Below, piece after piece: positions 54,407-63,830 of a DNA stretch of 64,000 nt; within the stretch, counting starts at the first letter, position 1, and the number at the start of each line of letters is the position of its first letter. The notes below the pieces were generated by a model. It had not been told where the DNA came from. It searched no databases and saw only the letters and a program-made list of their open reading frames with translations. This stretch comes from Rhizobium etli 8C-3 (GTDB taxonomy: Bacteria; Pseudomonadota; Alphaproteobacteria; Rhizobiales; Rhizobiaceae): NCBI RefSeq assembly GCF_001908375.1, contig NZ_CP017244.1:1302001-1366000 (forward strand). Reading direction: 5' to 3'. Both the position numbers and the translations under genes were made by a program.

Positions 54407-56911
54407 ATGAGCCGCGAGAAGGCCCGACCGCAAACTTCCAATTTACCTGGATCTCATGAACTACCCACACACTATCGCTGCGGTCCGATCCAATTCAGGG
54501 GAAGCGATGACGGACTTTACGAGCGTCATCTCCTCTTCGACAACGTCATCGCCCCCGAAGATGCGGGAAACCGCGAGCGATACGAGGCGATCGCTCGATC
54601 GGTCAGAGATGTGCTCTCGCAGCGCTGGCAACACACGCAACAGACCTATGTCAGAGAGAACCCCAAGCGGATTTACTATCTGTCTATGGAGTTCCTGATC
54701 GGGCGATCTCTCATTAACAACATCGCCAATCTCGGTCTCGGTCCACTGGCCAAGCGGCTTTTCGATCAGGAGCACATAGATGAATTGGCCATCCTCGTCG
54801 AAGAGCCCGACGCGGGTTTGGGCAATGGCGGGCTTGGCCGGCTCGCGGCCTGCTTCCTGGACTCGATGGCGACCATGCAATTGCCGGCAATGGGCTACGG
54901 GTTGCGCTACGAGTACGGGATATTCAAGCAGACGATAGTTGACGGCTGGCAACGCGAACAGCCCGACAACTGGTTGCGCCGACCGGATCCCTGGGAAGTC
55001 GCCCGGCCGCAGGAGGCGGTCGAAATCAAGCTCGGCTGCTCCTTCGAGGTCCGCGGCGGGTATTTGCGGGTGGCTGCCGGGATGCCGTCCCGCCTGCTCG
55101 GCATACCTTACGACCGGCCGATCGCGGGCTATGGCGGCAGGACCATAAACACGCTGCGGCTTTGGGCCGCGGCAACGCCGGATAGCTTCGACTTCCAGGC
55201 CTTCAGCGCTGGCGAGTTCGTTAGCGCGCTGGCACAGAGGCTGACGGCCGAGACCGTCACGCGGGTCCTTTACCCCGATGATACGACTAGCATGGGACAG
55301 GGCCTGCGGTTCGTTCAGGAATATTTCCTGGTCGCATGTTCGCTCACCGACCTCATCCGGCGGTTTCGCTCGAATAACTCCGATTGGCATTCTCTGCCCG
55401 ACAAGGTGGCGATCCAGCTCAACGACACGCATCCCAGCCTCGCAGTTGCGGAACTGATGCGTATCTTGCTCGATGACGCGAATTTGGGTTGGGATGATGC
55501 CTGGGATCTCACCAGGCGTTGTCTCGCCTACACCAACCACACCCTTTTGCCCGAGGCGCTGGAGAAATGGCCGCTGCGGTGGTTCGAATTGATGCTGCCG
55601 CGCCACTCCGAAATCATTCTGGAGATCGATCGACGGCTCAGGGACGAGATTCTGGCCCGTTTTCCCGAGGACCAAGGCCGCGTCGAGCGGGCGAGCCTGA
55701 TCGAGAGGGGCGCCGATTGTCTGGTTCGCATGGCCAATCTCGCCATTGTCGGCTCGCACAGCACCAACGGAGTCGCCGAGATCCATTCGCGGCTGCTGCG
55801 CGAAACGACGGTGAAGGACCTTGCCGAGATATTCCCCGGACGGTTCAACAACAAGACGAACGGCGTGACGCCCCGGCGTTGGCTGCTCCTGTCCAATCCA
55901 GACCTTGCCCGCTGCATAAGCGACGGCATCGGCGATGGATGGATCACCAATCTCGCCGAACTTGAAAAGATGAAGCCGCTCGTCGACGACGGCGGATTTG
56001 TCGAGGCCGTCCGTGAAGCCAAACGAATGGCGAAGCAGCGCTTTGCCGAATGGCTGAAGGTAAGCGCAGGGATCATTGTCGACCCCGAGGCGATCTTCGA
56101 CAGCCAGGTCAAACGCATCCATGAATACAAACGGCAATTACTGAATGCGCTGAGGATCGTCGCGCTCTACAACCGCATCCGTGAAGATCCCGGCCTCGAT
56201 ATGGTGCCGCGCACCTTCTTCTTCTCCGGCAAGGCGGCGCCCGCCTACCACGTGGCGAAGCTGATAATCAAATTCGTCAACAATCTCGCCGGCACGATGG
56301 ACGCCGACCCGATCGTGCGCGGGCGTCTCAAGGTCGTCTTCCTGCCGGATTACTGCGTTTCGCTGGCGGAGCGTCTCATCCCCGCCAGCGACGTCTCCAA
56401 CCAGATTTCGACGGCAGGATATGAAGCGAGTGGCACCAGCAACATGAAGTTCATGATGAACGGTGCGCTGACGATCGGCACGCGCGACGGAGCGACGATT
56501 GAAATGGCCGAGGCGGCAGGCGAGGAGAACTTCTTCCTGTTCGGGCTGACGGCGGACGAGGTCGCGGGGAGCCGCGGCTGGTACAGTCCGCGCTGGCACT
56601 ATGACAACGAACCCGAAACCCGCGCGGTGCTGGATCTGATCCTGTCCGGGCATTTTTGCCGTTATGATCCCGATGTCGTCGATGTGCTCCGCAATATCCT
56701 TCTGACGAGCGGCGACGTCTTCAGGCACTTGGCGGACCTCACCTCGTATCTGGAAGCAGACCAGCGGCTGCAGTCTCTCTATGGCGATCGTCAAGCATGG
56801 ACCCGGAAAGCGCTGCTCAACGTCGCGAATTCGGGAAGGTTCTCAAGCGACCGCACGATCGCCGAATATGCGGCCGAAATCTGGACCGCCAAACCCTGTC
56901 CCGTGCCTTGA
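54407..56911 (+). CDS. glgP: Glycogen/starch phosphorylase
   Basis: 834 aa, normal length. GT35 family. It shows YYLSMEFLIGRSL near the N-terminus, GNGGLGRLAACFLDSMAT, QLNDTHPSLAVAEL, and the PLP site EASGTSNMKFMMNG with Lys681. It releases glucose-1-phosphate from glycogen with inorganic phosphate. ATG at 54407 (MSREKARPQTSN) has AAAAGGGG before it. A longer frame upstream is low-complexity Arg/Ala and is rejected. No glgABCX neighbours are present, so this is an isolated copy. It stands near other carbon-flow genes (aldolase remnant, Pta, AckA). Confidence 0.94.
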   Translation: MSREKARPQTSNLPGSHELPTHYRCGPIQFRGSDDGLYERHLLFDNVIAPEDAGNRERYEAIARSVRDVLSQRWQHTQQTYVRENPKRIYYLSMEFLIGRSLINNIANLGLGPLAKRLFDQEHIDELAILVEEPDAGLGNGGLGRLAACFLDSMATMQLPAMGYGLRYEYGIFKQTIVDGWQREQPDNWLRRPDPWEVARPQEAVEIKLGCSFEVRGGYLRVAAGMPSRLLGIPYDRPIAGYGGRTINTLRLWAAATPDSFDFQAFSAGEFVSALAQRLTAETVTRVLYPDDTTSMGQGLRFVQEYFLVACSLTDLIRRFRSNNSDWHSLPDKVAIQLNDTHPSLAVAELMRILLDDANLGWDDAWDLTRRCLAYTNHTLLPEALEKWPLRWFELMLPRHSEIILEIDRRLRDEILARFPEDQGRVERASLIERGADCLVRMANLAIVGSHSTNGVAEIHSRLLRETTVKDLAEIFPGRFNNKTNGVTPRRWLLLSNPDLARCISDGIGDGWITNLAELEKMKPLVDDGGFVEAVREAKRMAKQRFAEWLKVSAGIIVDPEAIFDSQVKRIHEYKRQLLNALRIVALYNRIREDPGLDMVPRTFFFSGKAAPAYHVAKLIIKFVNNLAGTMDADPIVRGRLKVVFLPDYCVSLAERLIPASDVSNQISTAGYEASGTSNMKFMMNGALTIGTRDGATIEMAEAAGEENFFLFGLTADEVAGSRGWYSPRWHYDNEPETRAVLDLILSGHFCRYDPDVVDVLRNILLTSGDVFRHLADLTSYLEADQRLQSLYGDRQAWTRKALLNVANSGRFSSDRTIAEYAAEIWTAKPCPVP

Positions 56912-57117
56912 CTCGACGGGTGGGAGCGCCTCATGGTTCAACTGTGCGTTTTACAGGTTCGTGGAACGCTTCCTATTTTAACGACCACTCGGAGCGCCGA
57001 CGAAGCCTGCGTCAGAGGGACCCGAGATGTCGTGTTGGTCCATAGCCGCCTGACGCGAACGCCAAACCGGTATGCAATCGTCTCCCACTCTCCAGACGCC
57101 CAGCGCTCCACGCGATG

Positions 57118-57687
57118 CTAATTGGCGAGCTGGCCATTCCAGACCCTCACTGCGGGTATCTCGTGATAGTAGGAGAGAACGCTTACCGTGCCCGTATTTA
57201 AGAGGAAATGCTGTCCCGCACGCGCTGGTAGTCCAATCCATCTCGCCGCAAGCACGCGCAGTACGTGCCCATGTGCGAACAGGGCAACATCGCCGTCAGC
57301 AGCCCGCGCCCGCCCCACGACCTGATCCACACGCGCAAGGACTTGCGACGGTGTCTCGCCACCCGGGCATCCATCCCGGAAAATCAACCAGCCCGGCTGT
57401 TTCGCCTCGATCTGCTTGGGCGTTAGCCCCTCGTATTCGCCGTAGTTCCACTCCATCAAGCCTGGATCGACGGCGGCTCTATCGCCGAGGCCCGCCAAGT
57501 CACAAGTCTCCCGTGCCCGCTGCAGAGGACTTACGAGAACGAGCGCGAACGTCTGTCTAGCCAGCAGCGGCCGCATTCGTTCCGCCTGCCGTCGCCCGCT
57601 GTCGGTTAAGGCGATTTCCGTTGTACCGGTGTGTTGTCCGCTCAGACTCCACTCGGTCTCACCATGCCTGATCACGAATACATTCAC
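57118..57687 (-). CDS. Histidine phosphatase (phosphoglycerate mutase-like)
   Basis: 189 aa. The catalytic motif IRHGETEWSLSGQHTGTTE starts at residue 6 (His8), with a second Arg (SPLQRARET), MEWNYGEYEG, and the second His in LFAHGHVLRVLAARW. It is a 2-His phosphatase of the cobalamin-phosphatase/fructose-2,6-bisphosphatase-like branch, which is broader than glycolytic mutase. The start is GTG at 57687, supported by GAGGAGGGCGGG. It is convergent with glgP and divergent in context from the DUF3141 operon. Substrate unknown. Confidence 0.85.
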   Translation of the reverse strand: MNVFVIRHGETEWSLSGQHTGTTEIALTDSGRRQAERMRPLLARQTFALVLVSPLQRARETCDLAGLGDRAAVDPGLMEWNYGEYEGLTPKQIEAKQPGWLIFRDGCPGGETPSQVLARVDQVVGRARAADGDVALFAHGHVLRVLAARWIGLPARAGQHFLLNTGTVSVLSYYHEIPAVRVWNGQLAN

Positions 57688-57790
57688 GTCCCGCCCTCCT
57701 CGCTTAGGAATTTCGGGGTTCCGTCCAACCTGCGCCCGGATGCGCCGCCAGTGGAACTACTCGTCGACCGCCTCACCGCGATGCGGTGGA

Positions 57791-58101
57791 CTATCCGCCG
57801 CCTGGCACTGCCTCCATCTCATCTACGCGCCGACACTGGCCGCCCCGGTACAGCGAGCCGGTGGCAAAGGGCCCGCTGACCCATCTTTAGGTTCTCGTCG
57901 CGCCCATGCCACGCCTTCAGCGCCAGGTCCTGGAGTGCGCGCCCATATGAAAAGGCGATCTTCCACGGCTTTGGCCCAGGCAGTTTGGATCCCGAGCGCG
58001 TTGAAACGCTTGGTCAAAGTGGGGACGGTCTCATCCGCAGCTAGAATACCCCTCCCCTTTGCGACGAGCGCCGCCGCGATGCTCCCCAGATCGTGATTCA
58101 T
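57791..58101 (-). pseudogene. Class I fructose-bisphosphate aldolase gene with a large internal deletion
   Basis: The N-terminus is clear (LGSIAAALVAKGRGILAADE, then LTKRFNALGI) and so is a C-terminal stretch in another frame (SYGRALQDLALKAWHGRDEN, later RRVDEMEAVPGG). The roughly 230 residues between them, including the Schiff-base lysine and most of the barrel, are missing. The join falls near 57950, after DRLF. The start at 58101 retains a good ribosome site (GAGGAGG). A functional aldolase cannot be made. The gene probably belonged to the same carbon-flow block as glgP and the DUF3141 operon. Confidence 0.7.
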
Positions 58102-58566
58102 TGTGGGTCCCTACCTCCTCTGGCACGGGGAGAACATTATAGTACCTTACCCCTTCAAAAGAGAAGGTCCGCCCGTTTCACCAGCTCGTTTTACGGATGC
58201 TTTGTACCGCGCTCCTGCGCTAGCCTTGTGGCAGTTCAGCGAACCTCAACGTCAAATGAAGGAGACAATGCGCGATGGGCGGCTGAAGGCTTTCCTCCGG
58301 TCGCGGCCGATTCGGCAATCCAGGGCGGCATGTACAGATGAGCGCGCCATGAACTAGGCGACGAAGTCATTCGGCTCGGCAAGGATGACACCTAGCGGGT
58401 TCCCGCCTTTTCGGCTGAAGATCATGACCAACTTGTCCCCAACGGAAACCGATCTGCACCGCCTACTGCGCCGCGCCGGCTTCACGGGTGGATGGCTGGA
58501 GAGAGCCGGCCCAGGGCCGCGATCTCGAAAACCCTTTGGCGAAGTTGCCATTCAATGCGGTATTGT
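58102..58566. other. Upstream region of the DUF3141 operon, no convincing gene
   Basis: About 465 bp. Short frames exist on both strands (for example a 65-residue minus-strand frame ending SRKGGNPLGVILAEPNDFVA near 58354), but none has clear support. The left end holds the ribosome site and promoter of the broken aldolase gene. The right end leads into the FNR/FixK box. Confidence 0.4.
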
Positions 58567-58580
58567 TTGATCGAGATCAA
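58567..58580 (+). promoter_or_regulatory. FNR/FixK-type binding site (perfect palindrome)
   Basis: TTGATCGAGATCAA is an exact TTGAT-N4-ATCAA palindrome, the consensus for FNR/FixK/Anr regulators active under oxygen limitation. Its centre (58573.5) would lie at -41.5 for a start near 58615, the classic class II activator position. TACATG at 58603-58608 could serve as -10. An alternative TTGACA/TGCAAT pair (58584, 58607) overlaps. The DUF3141 ATG follows at 58657. Confidence 0.8.
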
Positions 58581-58656
58581 TGCTTGACACGCAGCATTGC
58601 TTTACATGCAATCGGAGATTGGGACCGAACTTCGGTCAAGCCGAGGAGTGGATTTT

Positions 58657-60858
58657 ATGCCTCAGCCCACCATCCCGACATTCGCAGATGCCTTCGCCTA
58701 TTCGCTCGATGCCTGGCAGCGCTCCGTCCTGTTTCTAGACGTCATGCGAAAGCGTGGCGAACAGTACGAGGAACATACGGCGCAGACTGCGCCGCACGTT
58801 CTGAACTACGACGCCGAACTTGTCGTTGACGGCCGCAAGCTCAATCGACCGGTCAATTACGCGCTCGTCCGGATCATCCCGCCCCAAGGCATTGTGGTCG
58901 ACTCACTGAAACGACCCTTCGTTGTTGTCGACCCGCGCGCCGGCCACGGACCCGGAATTGGCGGCTTCAAGGCCGACAGCGAGATCGGCGTGGCGATGAA
59001 GGCCGGCCACCCCTGCTATTTCATCGGCTTCCTTCCAGAACCCGTTCCTGGTCAGACCATCGAGGATATCGTCCGTGCCGAAGCGATCTTCATGGAAACG
59101 GTCATTGCCCGCCATCCCGAGGCCGACGGCAAGCCCTGCGCGATCGGCAACTGCCAGGCGGGCTGGGCGGTGATGATCCTGGCTTCGCTGCGTCCAGAAC
59201 TGTTCGGTCCGATCATTATTGCCGGCACACCGCTTTCCTATTGGGCGGGGGTCAGGGGCCAATACCCAATGCGCTATTCGGGCGGCCTGCTCGGCGGCAG
59301 CTGGCTGACGGCGCTCACGGGCGATCTTGGTGCCGGGATATTCGATGGCGCCTGGTTGGTCCAAAATTTCGAGAACCAGAACCCCGCCAATACCCTCTGG
59401 AGCAAGCCGTACAATCTCTACTCGAAAATAGACACCGAGGCCGAGCGCTACCTCGGCTTCGAGCGTTGGTGGGGCGGCCATGTGACGCTGAATGCCGAAG
59501 AGATGCAGTTCATCGTCGATGAGCTCTTCGTCGGCAACAAGCTCGCCGCCGGCGAGATCCGCACCTCCGACGGCACCGCCATCGACCTGCGCAATATTCA
59601 CGCTCCGATCGTCGTCTTCTGCTCGAAGGGCGACAACATCACACCGCCGCAGCAGGCACTCGACTGGATCCTCGACCTTTACGACAGCGTCGACGAGATT
59701 CGCGCGCACGGCCAGACCATTGTCTATGCCGTGCATGAGAAAATAGGGCACCTCGGCATCTTCGTCTCCGCCGGCGTCGCGCGCAAGGAGCACGACGAGT
59801 TCGCGTCCAACATCGATCTGATCGATGTTCTGCCGCCGGGTCTCTATGAAGCGGTGCTGGAGCCCGTGAGTGAAGTTGTTGAAGGCAGGGACTTGATCGC
59901 CGGCGAATGGGTGATGCGCTGCGAAGCCCGAACGCTGGACGATATCCGCGCTCTCGGGGGCAACGATCTCGAGGACGAGCGTAGCTTCGCCGCAGCCGCC
60001 AAGGTCTCCGATATCAATCTGGCACTTTACCGAACCTACCTGCAACCCGCGATCAGGGCCGTGGTCACACCGCCCATGGCCGAAGCGATGCGCCGCATGC
60101 ATCCGCTGCGCCTGCAGTACGAAATCTTCGGCCCGAGCAATCCGTTCATGGCCTGGATTCAGGCGGCCGCCGAGCATGCCAGCCAAAACCGCAAACACGC
60201 ATCCTCAGAGAACCCATTCCTGGCGCTGCAGGAAAACGTGTCGCGGCAGATCGTCGACGGGCTGGAGGCTTGGCGTCGGACGATCGAACGCCTTTCGGAG
60301 GATGCGTTCCGCACCGTCTATGGCTCGCCTGTGCTGCAGACCGCGCTCGGCATCGACAGCAAATCTGACCGCCGCCCGCGCAAGCCGGCAAAAAGCAGCC
60401 TACATGAGGCGCTGGTTGAAGCAAGGATCGCTTCGCTCAGAGCCGAGATTTCCGAGGGTGGCCTTCGAGAGGCCCTTGCCAGGGGCCTACTGTTCGTCGG
60501 AATGGCGCGCGGTGGTGCCGACGAGCGTGGCTTCGAGGCAATCCGCCGGCTGCGCCGTTCCCATCCGACGGCAAGTCAGTTGACGCTGCCGGAGTTCAAG
60601 GCGCTGCTGCGCAAGCAGTATTTCATACTCCTGGTCGACGAGGAGGCAGCCCTTTCGGCAATCCCGAACCTGCTGCCGGAGGACCTCGAGGAACGCCGCT
60701 CCGCCTTCAATTCGCTGCGGGAGGTCCTACAGGCGTCCGGAGCCGTGACCGGTGCCGCCGCCCAGCGACTGGAGCGCGTCGAGACGCTCTTTGGTCTCGG
60801 GAGTGAAACGGTGCCGTTCGTGGCGCGCAAGACCGCGCGCGAGCGCAAGACATCCTGA
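58657..60858 (+). CDS. DUF3141 protein, PHA-synthase-like alpha/beta hydrolase
   Basis: 733 aa. The N-terminal half (to about residue 420) is an alpha/beta hydrolase related to polyhydroxyalkanoate synthase (PhaC). Its nucleophile elbow reads IGNCQAGWA with Cys166 in the lipase box, preceded by VVDPRAGHGPGIGGFK. The C-terminal half is helical and hydrophilic with an RKARERK-like basic end. The ATG at 58657 is chosen because GAGGAG is correctly spaced. An upstream ATG at 58597 would lie in the promoter. It is not a proven PHA synthase, and the Asp/His partners were not verified. It leads an FNR-box operon with pta, ackA and fabI. Confidence 0.85.
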   Translation: MPQPTIPTFADAFAYSLDAWQRSVLFLDVMRKRGEQYEEHTAQTAPHVLNYDAELVVDGRKLNRPVNYALVRIIPPQGIVVDSLKRPFVVVDPRAGHGPGIGGFKADSEIGVAMKAGHPCYFIGFLPEPVPGQTIEDIVRAEAIFMETVIARHPEADGKPCAIGNCQAGWAVMILASLRPELFGPIIIAGTPLSYWAGVRGQYPMRYSGGLLGGSWLTALTGDLGAGIFDGAWLVQNFENQNPANTLWSKPYNLYSKIDTEAERYLGFERWWGGHVTLNAEEMQFIVDELFVGNKLAAGEIRTSDGTAIDLRNIHAPIVVFCSKGDNITPPQQALDWILDLYDSVDEIRAHGQTIVYAVHEKIGHLGIFVSAGVARKEHDEFASNIDLIDVLPPGLYEAVLEPVSEVVEGRDLIAGEWVMRCEARTLDDIRALGGNDLEDERSFAAAAKVSDINLALYRTYLQPAIRAVVTPPMAEAMRRMHPLRLQYEIFGPSNPFMAWIQAAAEHASQNRKHASSENPFLALQENVSRQIVDGLEAWRRTIERLSEDAFRTVYGSPVLQTALGIDSKSDRRPRKPAKSSLHEALVEARIASLRAEISEGGLREALARGLLFVGMARGGADERGFEAIRRLRRSHPTASQLTLPEFKALLRKQYFILLVDEEAALSAIPNLLPEDLEERRSAFNSLREVLQASGAVTGAAAQRLERVETLFGLGSETVPFVARKTARERKTS

Positions 60859-60881
60859 TTGAGCTGCTAGGAGGGTCCGTA

Positions 60882-61838
60882 GTGTCCGAGGTAATTGCAC
60901 TGACGTCAGAGCCGTCCAAGTACGACCGCCTGATTGCCGCCGCGCAGGCCGAAACGCCCGCGGTCACGATCGTTGCCCATCCCTGCGACGAAACCTCGTT
61001 GCGCGGAGCGCTTGAAGCGGCGGAAATGGGGCTCATCAAGCCGATACTCGTTGGACCGGAAGCGAAGATCCGCTATGTGGCGGCGGAGCATCGGCTCGAA
61101 ATCGGTGGCATCGAGATCGTCGATGTACCGCACAGTCACGCCGCCGCGGCCAAGGCGGTTGCGCTCATTCGTGAAGGCAAGGGCGAGCTTCTGATGAAAG
61201 GGAGCCTGCATACCGATGAATTGATGCATGCGGTAGCCGCCTCCGCCACAGGTCTCAGGACCGATCGGCGGATCAGCCATGTCTTCGTCATGGATGTCCC
61301 CGGCCATGCCGACACGCTCTTCATCACGGATGCCGCCATCAACATTTTTCCGGACCTCGAAGCCAAGCGTGACATCGTGCAGAACGCAATCGACCTCTGG
61401 GTGACGATCGGTCTCGGCGAGCCGCGGGTCGCGATCGTCTCGGCGGTTGAGACGGTCACGACGAAGATCCCCTCGACAATAGAAGCGGCGGCGCTGTGCA
61501 AGATGGCCGAACGCGGCCAGATCACGGGCGGCCTCATCGATGGGCCGCTCGCCTTCGACAATGCGATCGACCCTGAGGCGGCCCGCATCAAGGGCATCAG
61601 GTCCCCGGTTGCCGGCCACGCCCAGATTATCGTTGTACCGGACCTCGAGGCCGGCAACATGCTCGCCAAGAACCTGACCTTTCTTTCCCATGCCGACGCG
61701 GCCGGTATCGTTCTAGGCGCGCGCGTGCCTATCGTGCTGACGTCGCGGGCCGATTCGGTGCGAACCCGCCTCGCTTCTTGCGCAGTCGCGGCACTCTTCG
61801 CGGCTCGGCGGCGCGCGACACAAGTAGCGGCGGTCTAA
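60882..61838 (+). CDS. pta: Phosphate acetyl/butyryltransferase
   Basis: 318 aa, the short catalytic PTA_PTB form without an N-terminal DRTGG domain. It shows [14 protein letters not shown] near residue 48, [13 protein letters not shown], and [13 protein letters not shown] with the later [25 protein letters not shown]. It interconverts acyl-CoA and acyl-phosphate with acetate kinase, encoded 4 bp downstream. The start is GTG at 60882 after AGGAGGG. It could act on acetyl or on longer acyl groups. Being linked to a PhaC-like protein, a butyryl role is not excluded. Confidence 0.9.
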   Translation: MSEVIALTSEPSKYDRLIAAAQAETPAVTIVAHPCDETSLRGALEAAEMGLIKPILVGPEAKIRYVAAEHRLEIGGIEIVDVPHSHAAAAKAVALIREGKGELLMKGSLHTDELMHAVAASATGLRTDRRISHVFVMDVPGHADTLFITDAAINIFPDLEAKRDIVQNAIDLWVTIGLGEPRVAIVSAVETVTTKIPSTIEAAALCKMAERGQITGGLIDGPLAFDNAIDPEAARIKGIRSPVAGHAQIIVVPDLEAGNMLAKNLTFLSHADAAGIVLGARVPIVLTSRADSVRTRLASCAVAALFAARRRATQVAAV

Positions 61839-61842
61839 CGCC

Positions 61843-63027
61843 ATGGACGCAATCCTCGTCGTCAACGCCGGCTCATCGAGCTTGAAGTTCCAGGTCTTCG
61901 GCATCGCCGACGCCAACCTGACGCGCCAGGTGCGCGGCCAGATCGGCGGCATCGGTACGCGGCCACGACTGCAGGCAAAGAAGGCCGATGGAACGGTCCT
62001 CATTGATCGAAGCTACGCCGCGGAAGCAGTGCGCGACCTTCCAGCCGCCATTGCCGCAGCACGCGAATGGCTGCTGACACTCGACGGGTTCGAACTGCGG
62101 GCGATCGGCCACCGTGTTGTCCACGGCGGCCCTGACTACGCGCAGCCTGTGTTGATCGATACGACAGTGCTCGACCGTCTCGCCAGCTACCAGGATCTTG
62201 CGCCGCTGCACCAACCGAACAATCTGGCGCCAATCCGGCTCGCCATGGAGATCAATCCCGATGTGCCGCAGGTCGCCTGTTTCGATACGGCCTTCCACCG
62301 CGGGCACCCCGAGCATGCCGATTGCTACGCGCTACCGCGGGCGTTTTATGACCAGGGCGTGCGGCGTTACGGCTTCCATGGCCTTTCTTACGAATACGTC
62401 GCCGAGCGGCTGAGCGAGATTGCCCCCGAAGCGGCGCGCGGCAAGGTCATTGTCGCGCATCTCGGTAGTGGCGCGTCGATGTGCGCGCTGCGCGAAGGCC
62501 ACAGCGTCGAGAGCACGATGGGCTTCACGGCGCTCAATGGTCTGCCGATGGGAACGCGGCCGGGCCAGCTCGATCCGGGCGTCGTGCTCTATCTGATCAT
62601 CCACAAGGGCATGAGCGCGCAAGCCGTCTCGGATCTGCTTTACCACGATGCCGGGCTCAAAGGGCTTTCCGGCCTGTCAAACGACATGCGCGATCTTCTC
62701 GCGAGCGACGATCCCCATGCTCAACTTGCTATGGCCCACTTCGTATATCGATGCGTTCTCAATTCAGGAATGCTCGCAGCGGCACTGGGGGGCGTCGATG
62801 CGTTCGTATTCACGGCCGGCGTCGGCGAGAATTCCGCTCGTGTCCGCGCACGCATCGTGGAGGGCCTCGCGTGGCTCGGGGCGGAGCTCGACCCGCTGGC
62901 GAATGAGGCTGGCGCCAGTTTGATCTCCACGGCCAGGAGCCGCGTTGCCTTGCATGTCATTCCGACCGACGAGGAATTGATGATCGCGCGCCACACGCTC
63001 ACGATCATCAGTGCCCCCAACGCCTGA
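61843..63027 (+). CDS. ackA: Acetate kinase (acetate/propionate family)
   Basis: 394 aa, normal length. [12 protein letters not shown] at the N-terminus and the actin-fold motifs [37 protein letters not shown] and [13 protein letters not shown] are all present. It makes ATP from acyl-phosphate supplied by the adjacent transferase, giving substrate-level phosphorylation when oxygen is short. It is encoded 4 bp after pta and 17 bp before fabI in the FNR-box operon. Confidence 0.95.
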   Translation: MDAILVVNAGSSSLKFQVFGIADANLTRQVRGQIGGIGTRPRLQAKKADGTVLIDRSYAAEAVRDLPAAIAAAREWLLTLDGFELRAIGHRVVHGGPDYAQPVLIDTTVLDRLASYQDLAPLHQPNNLAPIRLAMEINPDVPQVACFDTAFHRGHPEHADCYALPRAFYDQGVRRYGFHGLSYEYVAERLSEIAPEAARGKVIVAHLGSGASMCALREGHSVESTMGFTALNGLPMGTRPGQLDPGVVLYLIIHKGMSAQAVSDLLYHDAGLKGLSGLSNDMRDLLASDDPHAQLAMAHFVYRCVLNSGMLAAALGGVDAFVFTAGVGENSARVRARIVEGLAWLGAELDPLANEAGASLISTARSRVALHVIPTDEELMIARHTLTIISAPNA

Positions 63028-63044
63028 ACCCCGGAGGCAAGCCG

Positions 63045-63830
63045 ATGTCCATTCCCACCGTCAAGACCAAGCTTCTCGAAGGTCGCAAGGGCCTGATCGT
63101 CGGCATTGCCAATGATCGATCGATCGCCTGGGGCTGCGCCAGGGCCTTTCGCGCCCTCGGAGCGGAACTTGCCGTGACCTACCTAAACGACAAGGCGAGA
63201 CCCTATGTCGAGCCGCTGGCGCGCGAGCTCGAGTCGCCGATCTTCCTACCTTTGGACGTTGCTGTGCCAGGCCAGATCGAAGCGGTCTTCGAGCGCATCG
63301 GTGAGGTCTGGGGAGAGCTCGATTTCCTCGTCCACTCGATCGCTTTCTCTCCGAAAGACACGCTCGGCGGGCGCGTCACCGACGCTCCGCGCGAGGGTTT
63401 CCTGACGACGATGGAGATATCCTGCTGGTCCTTCATCCGCATGGCCCAGCTCGCCGAGCCGTTGATGAAGAATGGCGGCACGCTCTTCACCATGACCTAC
63501 TACGGGTCACAGGTGGTGGTGGAAAACTACAACATCATGGGCGTCGCCAAGGCGGCGCTCGAAAGCGCCGTCCGCTACATGGCAGCCGAACTCGGCGCCA
63601 AGGGCATCCGCGTGCATGCCATATCCCCCGGAGCGCTTGCAACTCGGGCCGCCTCGGGCATCCCTGAATTCGACGCACTGCTTGAAAAGACAAAGCTGAA
63701 GGCGCCGACGCGCGAACTCGTCGACATCGATGACGTCGGTATGGCGACGGCCTTTCTCGCGCACGATGCAGCGCGACTGATTACCGGCCAGGTGCTCTAC
63801 GTCGATGGTGGCTACCACATCATCGACTGA
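63045..63830 (+). CDS. fabI: Enoyl-ACP reductase FabI
   Basis: 261 aa SDR-type enoyl reductase. The NAD site is GIANDRSIAWGCARAF. The FabI-type catalytic Tyr-x6-Lys is ENYNIMGVAKAALE, with HSIAFSPK and ISPGALATRAASGI. It reduces enoyl-ACP in fatty acid synthesis and is the target of triclosan-like inhibitors. The ATG at 63045 follows GGAGGC. As the fourth gene of an oxygen-regulated operon it is probably a second, conditional copy, the housekeeping fabI being elsewhere. It could help dispose of NADH or supply acyl chains when respiration slows. Confidence 0.92.
   Translation: MSIPTVKTKLLEGRKGLIVGIANDRSIAWGCARAFRALGAELAVTYLNDKARPYVEPLARELESPIFLPLDVAVPGQIEAVFERIGEVWGELDFLVHSIAFSPKDTLGGRVTDAPREGFLTTMEISCWSFIRMAQLAEPLMKNGGTLFTMTYYGSQVVVENYNIMGVAKAALESAVRYMAAELGAKGIRVHAISPGALATRAASGIPEFDALLEKTKLKAPTRELVDIDDVGMATAFLAHDAARLITGQVLYVDGGYHIID

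Noticed and set aside
58903..60198. 431-codon minus-strand frame inside the DUF3141 gene
   Set aside because: Antisense to a gene with a PHA-synthase-type motif and a well-placed promoter. No ribosome site.
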